This document shows, piece by piece, positions 32,476 through 44,807 of a stretch of DNA of 44,807 nt; position 1 is the stretch's first letter; every line of letters begins with the position of its first letter. The stretch is from CAWJHE01 sp964614855 (lineage in GTDB: Bacteria > Chloroflexota > Anaerolineae > Anaerolineales > UBA4823). The notes under the pieces were generated by a model. That model was not told the DNA's origin and did no database searches. It saw only the letters and a list, made by a program, of their open reading frames with translations. The stretch lies in NCBI GenBank assembly GCA_964614855.1, contig CAZTMX010000004.1, forward strand, positions 1-44,807, written 5' to 3'. A program made the translations under genes and the position numbers.

Positions 32476-33147
32476 TCAGTTCACCGGCAGGATACATTCT
32501 TTGACTTCATTTGCCGGGCTGTTGACCAGGGTGGAAACCTCATAAGCGCTCATCATCTCTGCTGGATAGGGCTGCAGCAGCGGTTGCAATGATGCCGGGT
32601 TCAATTCCTTTGGATCCAACCAGGTCTGGTAAGCGCTCTCAGGCAAGATCACCGGCATGCGGTCGTGGATATCTTTCAAAAAACTGTTGGGTTGGGTGGT
32701 GATGATTGTGCAAGACAGGATGCGTGAAGCATCCGGCGCATTCCAAATCTCCCAAAGTCCTGCCAGCGCAAAGGGCTTGCCATCCTTTAATTGGATATAC
32801 ATTGGGGTTTTACTTTTCTTCCCCTCGGATGCTTTCCATTCGCAAAACCCATCAGCCAGGATCAGGCAGCGCCGCCGGCGAAAAGCATTGCGAAAGGATG
32901 GCTTTTCGATTAACGTCTCTGAGCGCGCATTGATCATCCGGCTGCCAATTGCCGGGTCTTTTGCCCAGGAGGGGATTAACCCCCAGACGAAATAATCGAG
33001 TGTGTTCTTACCATCATTTGCCACCACCGCAACCGGTTGGCTGGGGGCGATATTATAACGAGGTTCAACCGGACGCGGGATATTCAGCCAGGGAAAGGCC
33101 TCGCGCAAATCATTTGGATCAGCTGTCAGGGTAAATCGACCGCACAT
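32476..33147 (-). CDS. SOS response-associated peptidase family protein (SRAP, YedK/HMCES)
   Basis: The 223-residue SRAP protein forms a thiazolidine crosslink with abasic sites in single-stranded DNA to shield them. The catalytic Cys2 (MCGRFTL), N73 (MINARSET), E103 (DGFCEWK) and H161 (IHDRMPVIL) match the YedK set. PRYNIAPSQP and WGLIPSWAKD are conserved fold motifs. AAGGAG lies 8 nt before the ATG at 33147. It lies 15 bp downstream of the LCP gene stop, an unexpected operon partner for a wall enzyme. Confidence 0.96.
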   Translation of the reverse strand: MCGRFTLTADPNDLREAFPWLNIPRPVEPRYNIAPSQPVAVVANDGKNTLDYFVWGLIPSWAKDPAIGSRMINARSETLIEKPSFRNAFRRRRCLILADGFCEWKASEGKKSKTPMYIQLKDGKPFALAGLWEIWNAPDASRILSCTIITTQPNSFLKDIHDRMPVILPESAYQTWLDPKELNPASLQPLLQPYPAEMMSAYEVSTLVNSPANEVKECILPVN

Positions 33148-33162
33148 TGGATCGGCTCCTTC

Positions 33163-34584
33163 TCAAGGTACGGAACTGTTACTTGCCCAATCTGAGCCAA
33201 GAAACACCTCCACATCGATGCTGGCATTGGGGTCGTATTGGACATAGATCTTTCCGGGGCGCACTTTTAACAACTCCACCAGGTACTGCAAGGTATGCGG
33301 GCTGCCACTGTGGTCGATGATAGTTGTCGCAGCGTAAGCCTGACCGGCATCCGCGACCTGGAGGATATTGGCGCCCTGGCTAGCCAGGTACTGCTGGGTG
33401 CGAGCCAGGATATCAGCCAGCCCTGAACCATTGTACAGGGCAATGCGCGCCTTTTCAGCCTGCATGCGTTCCTGCAAACTCCCGGGTGTCTCCGGGTTGA
33501 GCACCCCAGACGAGGCAAACACCTGGTCTCGCACCAGGTTGATTTTATCCGGCAAGGGCACCAGGATACTCAGGTCATCTGGAGAGTTGGCAAAGAGCAC
33601 GCTATCGGTACCGATGATGCCGCGTTGGATGCCGTCGTCTGGCACATCCTTTGCCAGCATGGCCAGCTGGATGATTTCATCCAAGGAAAGGTTGGTGCGG
33701 ATACTGGATGCCAGCTGGTTGTAAAGCGTAGGCGCCTTGGAGATGAGTAAAGGCAGCATGTCAAAGCGCAGGATACGCTCGCGGATTGCCATGATCACCT
33801 GCTGTTGGCGCGCGGCGCGATCAAAATCACCGCCTTCGGTGTAACGCGCCCGGGCATACGCCAACGCCCATTCGCCAGGGAGAACCTGCCGGCCGGGTTC
33901 CAATTTCTTCTTGGTTTTGAAACCGGTGCCCAACAGGTCAACAGTAATTTCCTGAGGTACATCGATGGTGACGCCGCCAATCTCATCAATAAAGCGGATG
34001 AAAGCACCAAAATCGACCTGGGCGAAGTAGTTGATCGGCACACCCAGGAATTGCTCAACGGTTTTGATTGCCAGAGCAGGGCCGCCGCCAGGCAGTTGGT
34101 AGGCGTCGCCGTTGTAATACGCAGTGTTGATTTTTCCATGCTGAAACCCAGGGATCGGCACCCACAGATCGCGCGGGATTGACAAAATCCCGGCTGTCCT
34201 GGTGGTCGGATCCAGAGTTAACAGGATCATGGTATCGCTGCGGGCGGCACTCTCTTTCTCGGCAGCCCAATCCCGGTAATCGACCCCAAGCAGCATCACG
34301 GTCACCCGGCTGGCGCCGTCCCAGGGAGTTACCGCCAGGATATCAACCGGCTGTACTGGGATGACGTTTTCTTGCCCGGGCAAAGGCGTGCCTTGTGCAT
34401 TGGTCAGTGGTGTACCCTGGAGGTTTGGATTAGCTCCACCAGCGCCTGGCCAGGTCAGGGCAAGCTGGCGCAAAGTAATAAACGCCGCTGCAGCAGATAG
34501 GATGGCTGCCAGGATCAGGATGGCAATCAAGATCAGCCGTTTGGTTCCAACTTTGTTTGAGAATTTTGCCATGCGCGCGATCAT
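33163..34584 (-). CDS. LytR-CpsA-Psr (LCP) family protein with LytR_C domain
   Basis: The 473-residue membrane-anchored protein has a short cytoplasmic tail, one TM helix (LILIAILILAAILSAAAAF), a linker, then the LCP domain (about 95-290): VTVMLLGVD, SDTMILLTLD, ILSIPRDLWVPIPG, KINTAYYNGD and ARYTEGGDFDRAARQQQVI, which holds the Arg/Asp set that binds the polyprenyl pyrophosphate. The C-terminal 90 residues (IALYNGSGLADILARTQQYL onward) are a LytR_C domain. LCP enzymes attach glycopolymers to the envelope. The ATG at 34584 overlaps the upstream stop (ATGA); ATG 34572 is an alternative. Confidence 0.94.
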   Translation of the reverse strand: MIARMAKFSNKVGTKRLILIAILILAAILSAAAAFITLRQLALTWPGAGGANPNLQGTPLTNAQGTPLPGQENVIPVQPVDILAVTPWDGASRVTVMLLGVDYRDWAAEKESAARSDTMILLTLDPTTRTAGILSIPRDLWVPIPGFQHGKINTAYYNGDAYQLPGGGPALAIKTVEQFLGVPINYFAQVDFGAFIRFIDEIGGVTIDVPQEITVDLLGTGFKTKKKLEPGRQVLPGEWALAYARARYTEGGDFDRAARQQQVIMAIRERILRFDMLPLLISKAPTLYNQLASSIRTNLSLDEIIQLAMLAKDVPDDGIQRGIIGTDSVLFANSPDDLSILVPLPDKINLVRDQVFASSGVLNPETPGSLQERMQAEKARIALYNGSGLADILARTQQYLASQGANILQVADAGQAYAATTIIDHSGSPHTLQYLVELLKVRPGKIYVQYDPNASIDVEVFLGSDWASNSSVP

Positions 34585-35924
34585 AAGATGTTATCCAGGA
34601 TGGCAGAGAAATGCTGTGTTAAAGTCGTCACAGCCACTTGCCATAGGGGGGTTGAATGCGGGATGAACCCGGTATCCGAAGGAGTCTGGCTGGGTTGGGG
34701 GTTGATCGTCTCCACCGGACTGGGTTGGGTGGGCGTTGGGGTACTGGTTGGTTCCACTGGCAGGGGTTGGGTAGGCACGGGGGTACTGGTCGGCGCCGCC
34801 GGTTGGGTTGGGGTGGGTGTATCCAGCCATTGGATCGGGGTTTCTGTCTGGGTGGGGGTGGGTGTATCCAACCAGGGGATGGGGGTCTCCGTCAGGGTGG
34901 GTGTAACCGTCACCAGGGGAGTCTCTGTGATTCCAAGGCAGCGCAAGGCTGCATCTTCGGCAGCCTGCTGGACGGCAGCATCCGCTCGAATAGATAGAGC
35001 CAGTTCATACTGCACCTGCGCATCACACCAGGCTTCTTTAGCTACCAGGGAATCACCGTATTGAATAAGAGCCATGCGGTAACGCTCCATGGCTGTGTAC
35101 CCTGAGCCATCTTGCAAATAAGGTGCTGCAGCAGCCACCTGGCTCAGGTAGTAGACAGCCTGATCAGGCATGACCTCCCAAAAGCTGAGGCCGATCATAT
35201 ATAGCCTCGCCCATTCACGGGCGCTGCTGGCATCGATATCCAGCGGGCCAAATTTCTCAGCCAGCGCCAGGTCGTAGCTGCCTCCGCCCAGGTTTCCCTC
35301 TTTAATGATTTTGTCATAACCGCGTGACCGCAAGCTGAGGTACATCAGACCATCCACCCTGGCAACCTGGAATGCTGCATCTGCTTTTCTCAGTGCGCTC
35401 AGGGTATCCAGCAGCCTGCTCCAATTTCCTTCGGCTGCTAGCGCCAGGGATTGGTCGAACAGCTCCTGCAGTGGGCGTGGATCCTGGGTGGGTGTAGGTG
35501 TTGCTTCAACAGGCGGTGTTGGGGTTGCTGTAGCATACAGGATCTCCATCACGCTAACCAGTTTTTCAGTAATGCCAGGAAAACTTGGGTCTTGCGATGC
35601 CACAAACTCGAAACGTTGTTTGGCGACTTCGTAGTTTCCGGCTTCCAGGTCTTGCACACCCAAATCGAATTGTTCTGTCAAGCTGAGTGCCATCTGGCTC
35701 TGGGATAGGTTATTACGGGCGCTTGTGCCTGAAGCATAACCTGCCCAACCGCCAAGGGCAGCGCTGAGAACAATCACCAGGACAAACACAAGAGCCAGAC
35801 CCAGGTTGCGCATCCAGCCTGCAGGCAAGCCGGTCTTTTTCTTTGAGCGGGTTGGGGGGCTTTGCTTTTGCGGATTATTTCTGGGGCGTTGGGGTTGCGT
35901 TTTTGAAAGATTAGGATTCTGCAT
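34581..35924 (-). CDS. Membrane-anchored TPR-like protein with Thr-Pro-rich C-terminus
   Basis: The 447-residue protein has a basic N-terminal tail (PPTRSKKKTG), one TM helix (LGLALVFVLVIVLSAALGGW, about 40-62), and an extracellular helical part (about 80-330) with TPR-like pairs, e.g. FDLGVQDLEAGNYEVAKQRF and YGDSLVAKEAWCDAQVQYEL, separated by a TPTPPVEATPTPTQ linker. Residues 340-425 are low-complexity Thr/Pro with a 15-residue tandem repeat, and the last 25 are hydrophobic. It probably serves as a scaffold for the LCP protein, whose start it overlaps by 4 nt. No enzyme motif is seen. Confidence 0.85.
   Translation of the reverse strand: MQNPNLSKTQPQRPRNNPQKQSPPTRSKKKTGLPAGWMRNLGLALVFVLVIVLSAALGGWAGYASGTSARNNLSQSQMALSLTEQFDLGVQDLEAGNYEVAKQRFEFVASQDPSFPGITEKLVSVMEILYATATPTPPVEATPTPTQDPRPLQELFDQSLALAAEGNWSRLLDTLSALRKADAAFQVARVDGLMYLSLRSRGYDKIIKEGNLGGGSYDLALAEKFGPLDIDASSAREWARLYMIGLSFWEVMPDQAVYYLSQVAAAAPYLQDGSGYTAMERYRMALIQYGDSLVAKEAWCDAQVQYELALSIRADAAVQQAAEDAALRCLGITETPLVTVTPTLTETPIPWLDTPTPTQTETPIQWLDTPTPTQPAAPTSTPVPTQPLPVEPTSTPTPTQPSPVETINPQPSQTPSDTGFIPHSTPLWQVAVTTLTQHFSAILDNIL
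34801..34905 (-). repeat. 45-bp tandem repeat encoding TETPI-[PQ]-WLDTPTPTQ
   Basis: Two copies with exactly 45-bp period (GGGTGTATCCA recurs at 34815 and 34860) encode TETPIPWLDTPTPTQ and TETPIQWLDTPTPTQ. Flanking sequence is degenerate Thr-Pro repeat. It could vary in copy number by slippage. Confidence 0.8.
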
Positions 35925-35989
35925 ATTAGATATGACGTATTTTCCTTGCGATCGGTTCCAATTTCATGTCACCCAAGCGCCTGGTGCAG

Positions 35990-36024
35990 GAAGAAAAAGA
36001 GCGCTCCTGGACGAAGCGCTCTTA
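35990..36024 (-). terminator. Rho-independent terminator of rpoC
   Basis: On the minus strand AAGAGCGCT (36023-36015), a 9-nt loop, and AGCGCTCTT (36005-35997) form a perfect 9-bp stem followed by TTTTTCTT. It sits about 17 bp after the rpoC stop and separates rpoC from the TPR-LCP operon. Confidence 0.88.
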
Positions 36025-36040
36025 TCTATTACTCCAGGTC

Positions 36041-40396
<4,356 letters not shown>

Positions 40397-40627
40397 AAGT
40401 TTTTCTCCCCGAGTTTGCTGCCGCTCGCGAAGTTAATCCTTCGCTGGCAGTCCAACCACGCGAAAGCATCCATCGATGGACCATGCGTGAACAGGTTATT
40501 ATTGGGGAGCGATATTGAGTAGATTTTTTCAGACACACAAAGGTAAGCGCGTGGAATTTCCAACCAAACGCTTACCGGAGATTTCTCCATACAAATGGAT
40601 ATATTCGATATACATACCAGACTGTAT
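40397..40627 (-). promoter_or_regulatory. Structured 5' leader of rpoC
   Basis: Between the promoter and the ATG lies about 225 nt without a convincing gene. Hairpin 1 spans 40542-40576: GGTAAGCG/CGCTTACC with an inner TGGAA/TTCCA. Hairpin 2 spans 40419-40449: TGCC/GGCA around GCGAAG/CTTCGC with loop GATTAA, ending about 12 nt before the ribosome site. A long leader with two strong hairpins suggests attenuation or translational control, but no known riboswitch was recognised. A 65-codon frame in it (40590-40393) is judged spurious. Confidence 0.5.
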
Positions 40628-40657
40628 ATTATACTAAATTATAATTAGTTTGGTCAA
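40628..40657 (-). promoter_or_regulatory. Sigma70-like promoter of rpoC
   Basis: On the minus strand TTGACC (40657-40652), an 18-bp AT-rich spacer and TATAAT (40633-40628) form a strong promoter just downstream of the histidine kinase stop. The predicted transcript start is near 40621. Confidence 0.78.
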
Positions 40658-40721
40658 GTGGAAAACTTCGTATTAGGAAACCTTAAGCTGGCAATTTGCC
40701 AGCGGATTGCTGAAAAGCGCA

Positions 40722-43700
40722 TCAATCCGTCTCGTGGACGATGTTGGATTGGCGTAACGGAATGGAAATGTAAAAAATACTGCCCTTCCCTAACTGGCTT
40801 TCAGCCCACACACGCCCATAATGTTTCTCTGCGATCGATTTGACAATAGCCAGCCCAAGCCCGGTACCCCGTTGGTCTTTTCCCGTCTGCTGTGCCCCAC
40901 GATAGAAGCGCTCAAATAACCTTGGCAAATCCATAGGAGAGATGCCTGCACCGTTATCTTCCACCTCGAAGAGCATATCTGATTTCTGAAGATCAGCACG
41001 CAACTGGACTTTTCCATCAATCCGTGTGAATTTAATCGAGTTTTCAACCAGGTTTTGCAAGGCTTGTTGTAAAAGCGCACGGTCGGCTTCAATCAAGGGT
41101 AAGGAAAGCGCAGGGAGTTCGACGATCAGTTGGATGCGTTTCTGTGCGGCTTGCATCTTCAGTTGCTCAACCACTTTGTCGAGGATATCAGAAACAGCCA
41201 CCAATTCTAATTGCAGACCGACCCCAGCGTCAATCCTCCCCAGGTCCAACAGATTGTTCACCAGGTGTGTCATGTCTTGAACCGCAGAGACAATTTTCTT
41301 GACATACTCTGTTTGCTGTTCGTTCAGGTGTCCCAGCCCATCCAACATGGTTGCATACCCGCGCATCAAGGTCAGCGGCGAGCGTAAATCATGGCTGACC
41401 GTGGCCACGAAATCTGTTTTGAGCGAGTCTAATTGTTTAAAATGGGTAATGTCGCGCAGCACACAAACCCGCCCCATGCGCTGTCCTTCTGCCAGGACTG
41501 CGGTTGCAGAAGCAAGGAATACACGCTGATCCGGCAGGGTAATCTCTTTCGACTGCCGGTCGGTTGAAGGGGATTGTAAAAGCTCGATCAGGTCACCTTG
41601 TTGGATAGCCTTGTTTATGGGAAGCCCGGTGCTGTTTTCTATATTCATCCCCAGCACCTGCCAGGCTGCAGGGTTGCTGAGCAGGAGATGATCGAGCTGG
41701 TCTATCACCAGAATTGGATCAGGAGAAGAAGCAAGGATCGCCGCCAGGCGCTGGCGTCCAATTTCAGCATTTAAGAACAGCCGTGCGTTCGCGGTTGCCA
41801 GGGATGCATGGCTGGCGAGCGTCATCATAAAACGGACTTCTTCTTCGGAGAAGATGTGAGGCTGCTCATATCCGGTCCACAAAGCGCCAAAGTACTTATT
41901 CTCATGCTGCAAGGGGACAGCAAGGATGGAAGCAGGGTGGGGTTTTCCTGCATCAAAGTTGATTAAGCGCGGCCGGTTAATATTCGATAACACCAGCCGG
42001 TTCAATTGGCGGGTCTGGTTGAGGATTTGCGCGTCCAACTCTTGATAGGAACCCATCGCCGGACCGTAGCTGTAACGGATTGCCTCACTTCCGCTGCCTT
42101 CGATATCTGGGACGACATCTGGCATTAATACAATGCGGGATAAATTGGCCCCAGTCACCAATGCGGCCTCCAGTATAGGCTGGATGGCTTCGGATATCTC
42201 CAGGCTGGAGGCTACACCCTGGCTTACGCTGAGCAAGCGATTTAGTTCATCCAGGCGCGTTTTGAGACTGAGGCGCATCTTCTCAAAGGACTGGCGTAAC
42301 ACGCCTACTTCATCCTGGCTATCCACCACCAGCGGCTGGTCCAAATTGCCAAGCGCAATCTTGCCGGCTTGCTCAGCCAGGTTCTGCAAGGAGGAGGTCA
42401 CTCTCCCTAAGGCCAGGCGGGTGATCAGGATGCTTATTCCTACCAGGAGCACAATCACCAGTAGTAGAGGGCCGGCAATTTCCAGGGCAATTAGCTGCGA
42501 ACGTGATGCTGGAACAATCAAGGCTATCTTCCAAGAGTGGCCTTCGATAGGTTGAAAATAAATGTATTGGCGCGTCCCATCCGGGGCGATGGTATCGGAA
42601 AAGCTGCCCTCTTCGGAAATTGGTCCCCGGTAAACCGCCATCAGTTGCGAAGTCTCGGGAGAAATGATGATGCGGTTATATTCATCTAGTAACAGGCTTT
42701 CGCCGTCATCGCCTTCCAGTGTCTTAAACGATGAGATGATTGACTTGCTGATTGGATTTTCTTCCAGGTTTGAGCGGCCAATAAGAACCCGCTTTTCAAA
42801 CCCTGGAATATCAAGCAGTTTAACAAAAACTACCTGTGCAGTTGTACCGTTCGCACCAGGCTCTATTGTAGAAACATGCGTGGATGGATCACCATTAAAT
42901 GCCAGCTGGATGCCAATTTTCTCGCTCCCCGTGATCGCCGGCTGCAGCGGCAGGGAAGCAGGGTAGTGCGCAACCACAGAGCCTTTTTCATCGATAATGA
43001 TCAGGTGTGAGAAATAGGGCAGGGTTTTGATATCCTCAGCCAAAGCTTTTTGTACAACATGCGGGTAGTTTGAAACCAACCTGCTGTCCTCTGCCATTTG
43101 ATTGATCAATTGGTGGCCAGAAGTAATCAGCAAGGGGATTTGGTCCGCAGCAACCTGTGCCGTATTCTCCAAGTTGTTTTTGACCATCTCCCTGGCTGTG
43201 CGGCCCGCCTGGTACCAGGCAGCAGCCATCAAGGACAGGATCATTACCAAAGCCAGCGGAGACATATAAAGGAGAAAACGTGTCTGCAGGCTCTTCTCTG
43301 CAGGCGAAGGCAGTAAATGTTCTTCTTTGACCCAGGAATTGGGCAGGGCAATCCTTAACCCCTCACCGATTAATGCGGCGATCGCTAATTCGATAAAGCG
43401 CGCCAGGGTGAAACCTGGCAGTGTGGAAAGTGCGTAATCAAAGCGTTGTACAAGTGCGCCGGGGATGGTCAGAGGCGTTATCAGCAAGTACAGCATGGAG
43501 GAAAGAGCGGCAATAGGGATCAGCAGGAAAAGCGGGTGCCGCAGGAACTGAAAAACCCTGGTGCGGTATACCTGGCGCAGGGAGATACCGAGCATTAAAG
43601 ATAAAAAGGCAACTTCAATTAACGTAAAGAAGCTGTGCGTGAAAAACAGGGCGCGGATTAACCCGGCAACCAGGCCAAGTGCAAATGCGGCAACCGGACC

Positions 43701-44024
43701 GAGCATGCCCGCAGATAAAAACAGCGGTACGGCTGAAAAGAACATAATGACCGGTTGAAGGATGGTTTCAGCGCGATAGGGTGGGGGCAAGGCTTTGCCA
43801 GCGGGTAATCGCAAACCAAGGAAGAGATTGGTTATGATGGTAAGGGCTAGAAAACTCCCCAACAGCAGCCAATCGTTCCTTCCCAATGGTCTATTCAGGT
43901 CTTTTGTTTTCCAGAGGATGGTACCAGAAAAAGCAACCAGGGCAATCAAGCCTGCCCAGGCATAAAAATCCTGGACGGGATCGATGTACATGTTTATGGA
44001 GAAGAGTGACAGGATGGCTTGCAT
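40722..44024 (-). CDS. Membrane sensor histidine kinase (multi-TM, dCache-like, HAMP, GAF, PAS)
   Basis: The 1100-residue kinase starts with about seven TM helices (residues 20-225; VGLIALVAF-like runs, then a LytS/MASE-like block), another TM (about 255-275), an extracellular Cache-like sensor (about 280-515; LIIIDEKGSVVAHYPA, NRIIISPETSQL), a TM (about 520-545), HAMP (LAEQAGKIALGNLDQPL), GAF (about 610-760), PAS (LAAILASSPDPILVIDQ), HisKA with phospho-His near 877 (TVSHDLRSPLTLMRGYA), and HATPase (NLVENSIKFTR, VEDNGAGISP, GTGLGLAI). It is not followed by a response regulator, so it is an orphan here. The signal is unknown. Confidence 0.94.
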   Translation of the reverse strand: MQAILSLFSINMYIDPVQDFYAWAGLIALVAFSGTILWKTKDLNRPLGRNDWLLLGSFLALTIITNLFLGLRLPAGKALPPPYRAETILQPVIMFFSAVPLFLSAGMLGPVAAFALGLVAGLIRALFFTHSFFTLIEVAFLSLMLGISLRQVYRTRVFQFLRHPLFLLIPIAALSSMLYLLITPLTIPGALVQRFDYALSTLPGFTLARFIELAIAALIGEGLRIALPNSWVKEEHLLPSPAEKSLQTRFLLYMSPLALVMILSLMAAAWYQAGRTAREMVKNNLENTAQVAADQIPLLITSGHQLINQMAEDSRLVSNYPHVVQKALAEDIKTLPYFSHLIIIDEKGSVVAHYPASLPLQPAITGSEKIGIQLAFNGDPSTHVSTIEPGANGTTAQVVFVKLLDIPGFEKRVLIGRSNLEENPISKSIISSFKTLEGDDGESLLLDEYNRIIISPETSQLMAVYRGPISEEGSFSDTIAPDGTRQYIYFQPIEGHSWKIALIVPASRSQLIALEIAGPLLLVIVLLVGISILITRLALGRVTSSLQNLAEQAGKIALGNLDQPLVVDSQDEVGVLRQSFEKMRLSLKTRLDELNRLLSVSQGVASSLEISEAIQPILEAALVTGANLSRIVLMPDVVPDIEGSGSEAIRYSYGPAMGSYQELDAQILNQTRQLNRLVLSNINRPRLINFDAGKPHPASILAVPLQHENKYFGALWTGYEQPHIFSEEEVRFMMTLASHASLATANARLFLNAEIGRQRLAAILASSPDPILVIDQLDHLLLSNPAAWQVLGMNIENSTGLPINKAIQQGDLIELLQSPSTDRQSKEITLPDQRVFLASATAVLAEGQRMGRVCVLRDITHFKQLDSLKTDFVATVSHDLRSPLTLMRGYATMLDGLGHLNEQQTEYVKKIVSAVQDMTHLVNNLLDLGRIDAGVGLQLELVAVSDILDKVVEQLKMQAAQKRIQLIVELPALSLPLIEADRALLQQALQNLVENSIKFTRIDGKVQLRADLQKSDMLFEVEDNGAGISPMDLPRLFERFYRGAQQTGKDQRGTGLGLAIVKSIAEKHYGRVWAESQLGKGSIFYISIPLRQSNIVHETD

Positions 44025-44161
44025 GAATTATTCCAATGTTATCAGTTTACCACTCAATTATCATTTTATTGTAAAAAGCGCAAAAAAAACTGCTATCTTC
44101 TCGGTTGTTGGTGATTTGGTTTTTTGCTATGTTGGCATTTTCTTTTTTGGGATACCCATAC

Positions 44162-44807
44162 TCATGCATTTTTCCTGGCAGATTGTTGATACACACCCTG
44201 GTATTGTTCTGGTAGGAGTGAAGCAAGTGTATGCATTATTTTTTCTGTCCCAGCCTCTATCGTCATTCGCCAATCTGGATAAATATCGATTTGGAACGGC
44301 GTACCGATTGTAACCGTGATATGGGTTTTGCGCAGGTGCAATATGTTTTCTTTTAGTCGCCAATTTTGAGTGTTGGTCAGAGCAACAGGCACAATGTCGA
44401 TACCGGTTTTGTATGCCAGGTAAGCAGCTCCAAATGTACCTTCTTCAAGCCCGCCTGTAATACTTTCACGACCTTCGGGAGCAATCACCACCAACCGGCC
44501 TTGTCTTAAACCCTGCATGGCACTCGATAAGGCACGCCGGTCTGGTTGACCCCGGTGAACCCAGATCATACCATAAGCCCTCATCAACCACCCTAATATC
44601 GGGTAATCGTACAATTCGGATTTTGCCAGGAATTCCAGTGGGCGCGGGGATAGGGCAATTGCCACCACCCCATCTGCATCCCCCAGATGGTTTATAACAA
44701 AGAGCGCTGGTCCTTGCCTGGGGAAATTTTCCTCACCTGAAATGATAGGTATATATAATATGGAAACGAGCAACTTTGTCAGGGTGCGGAAAAATTTGCG
44801 TGCGAAC
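44162..44807 (-). CDS. 1-acyl-sn-glycerol-3-phosphate acyltransferase (PlsC-like), partial
   Basis: About 215 residues are visible; the reading frame stays open to base 44807, so the N-terminus lies outside. Motifs of the PlsC family are present: VINHLGDADGVV (catalytic H-x4-D), MIWVHRGQPDR (block II), IAPEGRES (block III) and IVPVALTNT (block IV). These acylate lysophosphatidic acid in membrane lipid synthesis. The stop is 137 bp from the kinase start on the same strand. The visible N-terminal part (FFRTLTKLLVSILYIPIISG) is the usual hydrophobic lead-in, so few residues are missing. Confidence 0.9.
   Translation of the reverse strand, partial: FARKFFRTLTKLLVSILYIPIISGEENFPRQGPALFVINHLGDADGVVAIALSPRPLEFLAKSELYDYPILGWLMRAYGMIWVHRGQPDRRALSSAMQGLRQGRLVVIAPEGRESITGGLEEGTFGAAYLAYKTGIDIVPVALTNTQNWRLKENILHLRKTHITVTIGTPFQIDIYPDWRMTIEAGTEKIMHTLASLLPEQYQGVYQQSARKNA

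Noticed and set aside
34690..34930. CRISPR-like direct repeats
   Set aside because: The repeats are codon-phased (45 bp) and encode Thr-Pro tail of a membrane protein; no spacers or cas genes.

Overview
The window looks like chromosomal DNA of a Chloroflexota bacterium, most likely class Anaerolineae. This is inferred from overall protein character: LCP and TPR-like cell-surface proteins with Thr-Pro-rich tails, a 1451-residue RpoC, a Thermus-like EF-P with Arg at the loop tip, MsrP/MsrQ, a YkfC-like peptidase, and lineage-specific hypotheticals. There is no rRNA, and no phage, transposase or CRISPR signal. Genes are tightly packed in short operons with ordinary AGGAGG-type ribosome binding sites and sigma70-like promoters.

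Layout. 1-2543 (-): an M55 D-aminopeptidase followed 4 bp later by one very long open frame that joins an alpha/beta hydrolase to an SH3b-NlpC/P60 (YkfC-like) peptidase and runs off the left edge. 2711-4249 (+): a secreted phosphodiester glycosidase with an SH3 tail. 4281-10541 (-): a probable six-gene run, hsp20 - lon - single-domain response regulator - PHP/AlbA_2 protein - mogA - lepB. 10628-12946 (-): tRNA-Arg(UCU), then two lineage-type proteins with winged-helix-like segments and a possible 52-residue ORF, all transcribed away from an overlapping divergent promoter at about 13010. 13123-14910: a DUF2007 gene (+) converging on a LysM/M23 peptidase (-). 15100-19239 (+): efp, an eight-cysteine protein, a HAD-DinB fusion, and ftsH with its own promoter, ended by a strong bidirectional terminator.

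19286-22976 (-): NAD-binding epimerase-like protein, GNAT (COG3375 type), N-acylamino acid racemase/OSBS and a cyclase-family hydrolase, consistent with N-acyl-amino-acid chemistry. 23209-26210 (+): a DPP IV-type peptidase overlapping an SDR. 26354-27958 (+): msrP-msrQ. 28213-31041 (+): a three-gene ABC-2 exporter behind a fully consensus promoter. 31054-35924 (-): TPR-like membrane protein, LCP protein, SRAP and glycerate 2-kinase. 36041-40396 (-): rpoC, without rpoB beside it, with a structured leader of about 225 nt and its own terminator. 40722-44024 (-): a large membrane histidine kinase. 44162-end (-): a partial PlsC-type acyltransferase.

Themes: wall-peptide and D-amino-acid salvage (M55, hydrolase-NlpC/P60, racemase-GNAT-cyclase, DPP), envelope building (M23, LCP, LepB, PlsC), and protein quality control (Hsp20, Lon, FtsH, MsrPQ). 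The observations I rate highest are the hydrolase-NlpC/P60 fusion, the racemase-GNAT-cyclase cluster lacking an M20 desuccinylase, the PHP-AlbA_2 protein in the lon operon, the winged-helix gene pair beside the tRNA, and the rpoC leader.
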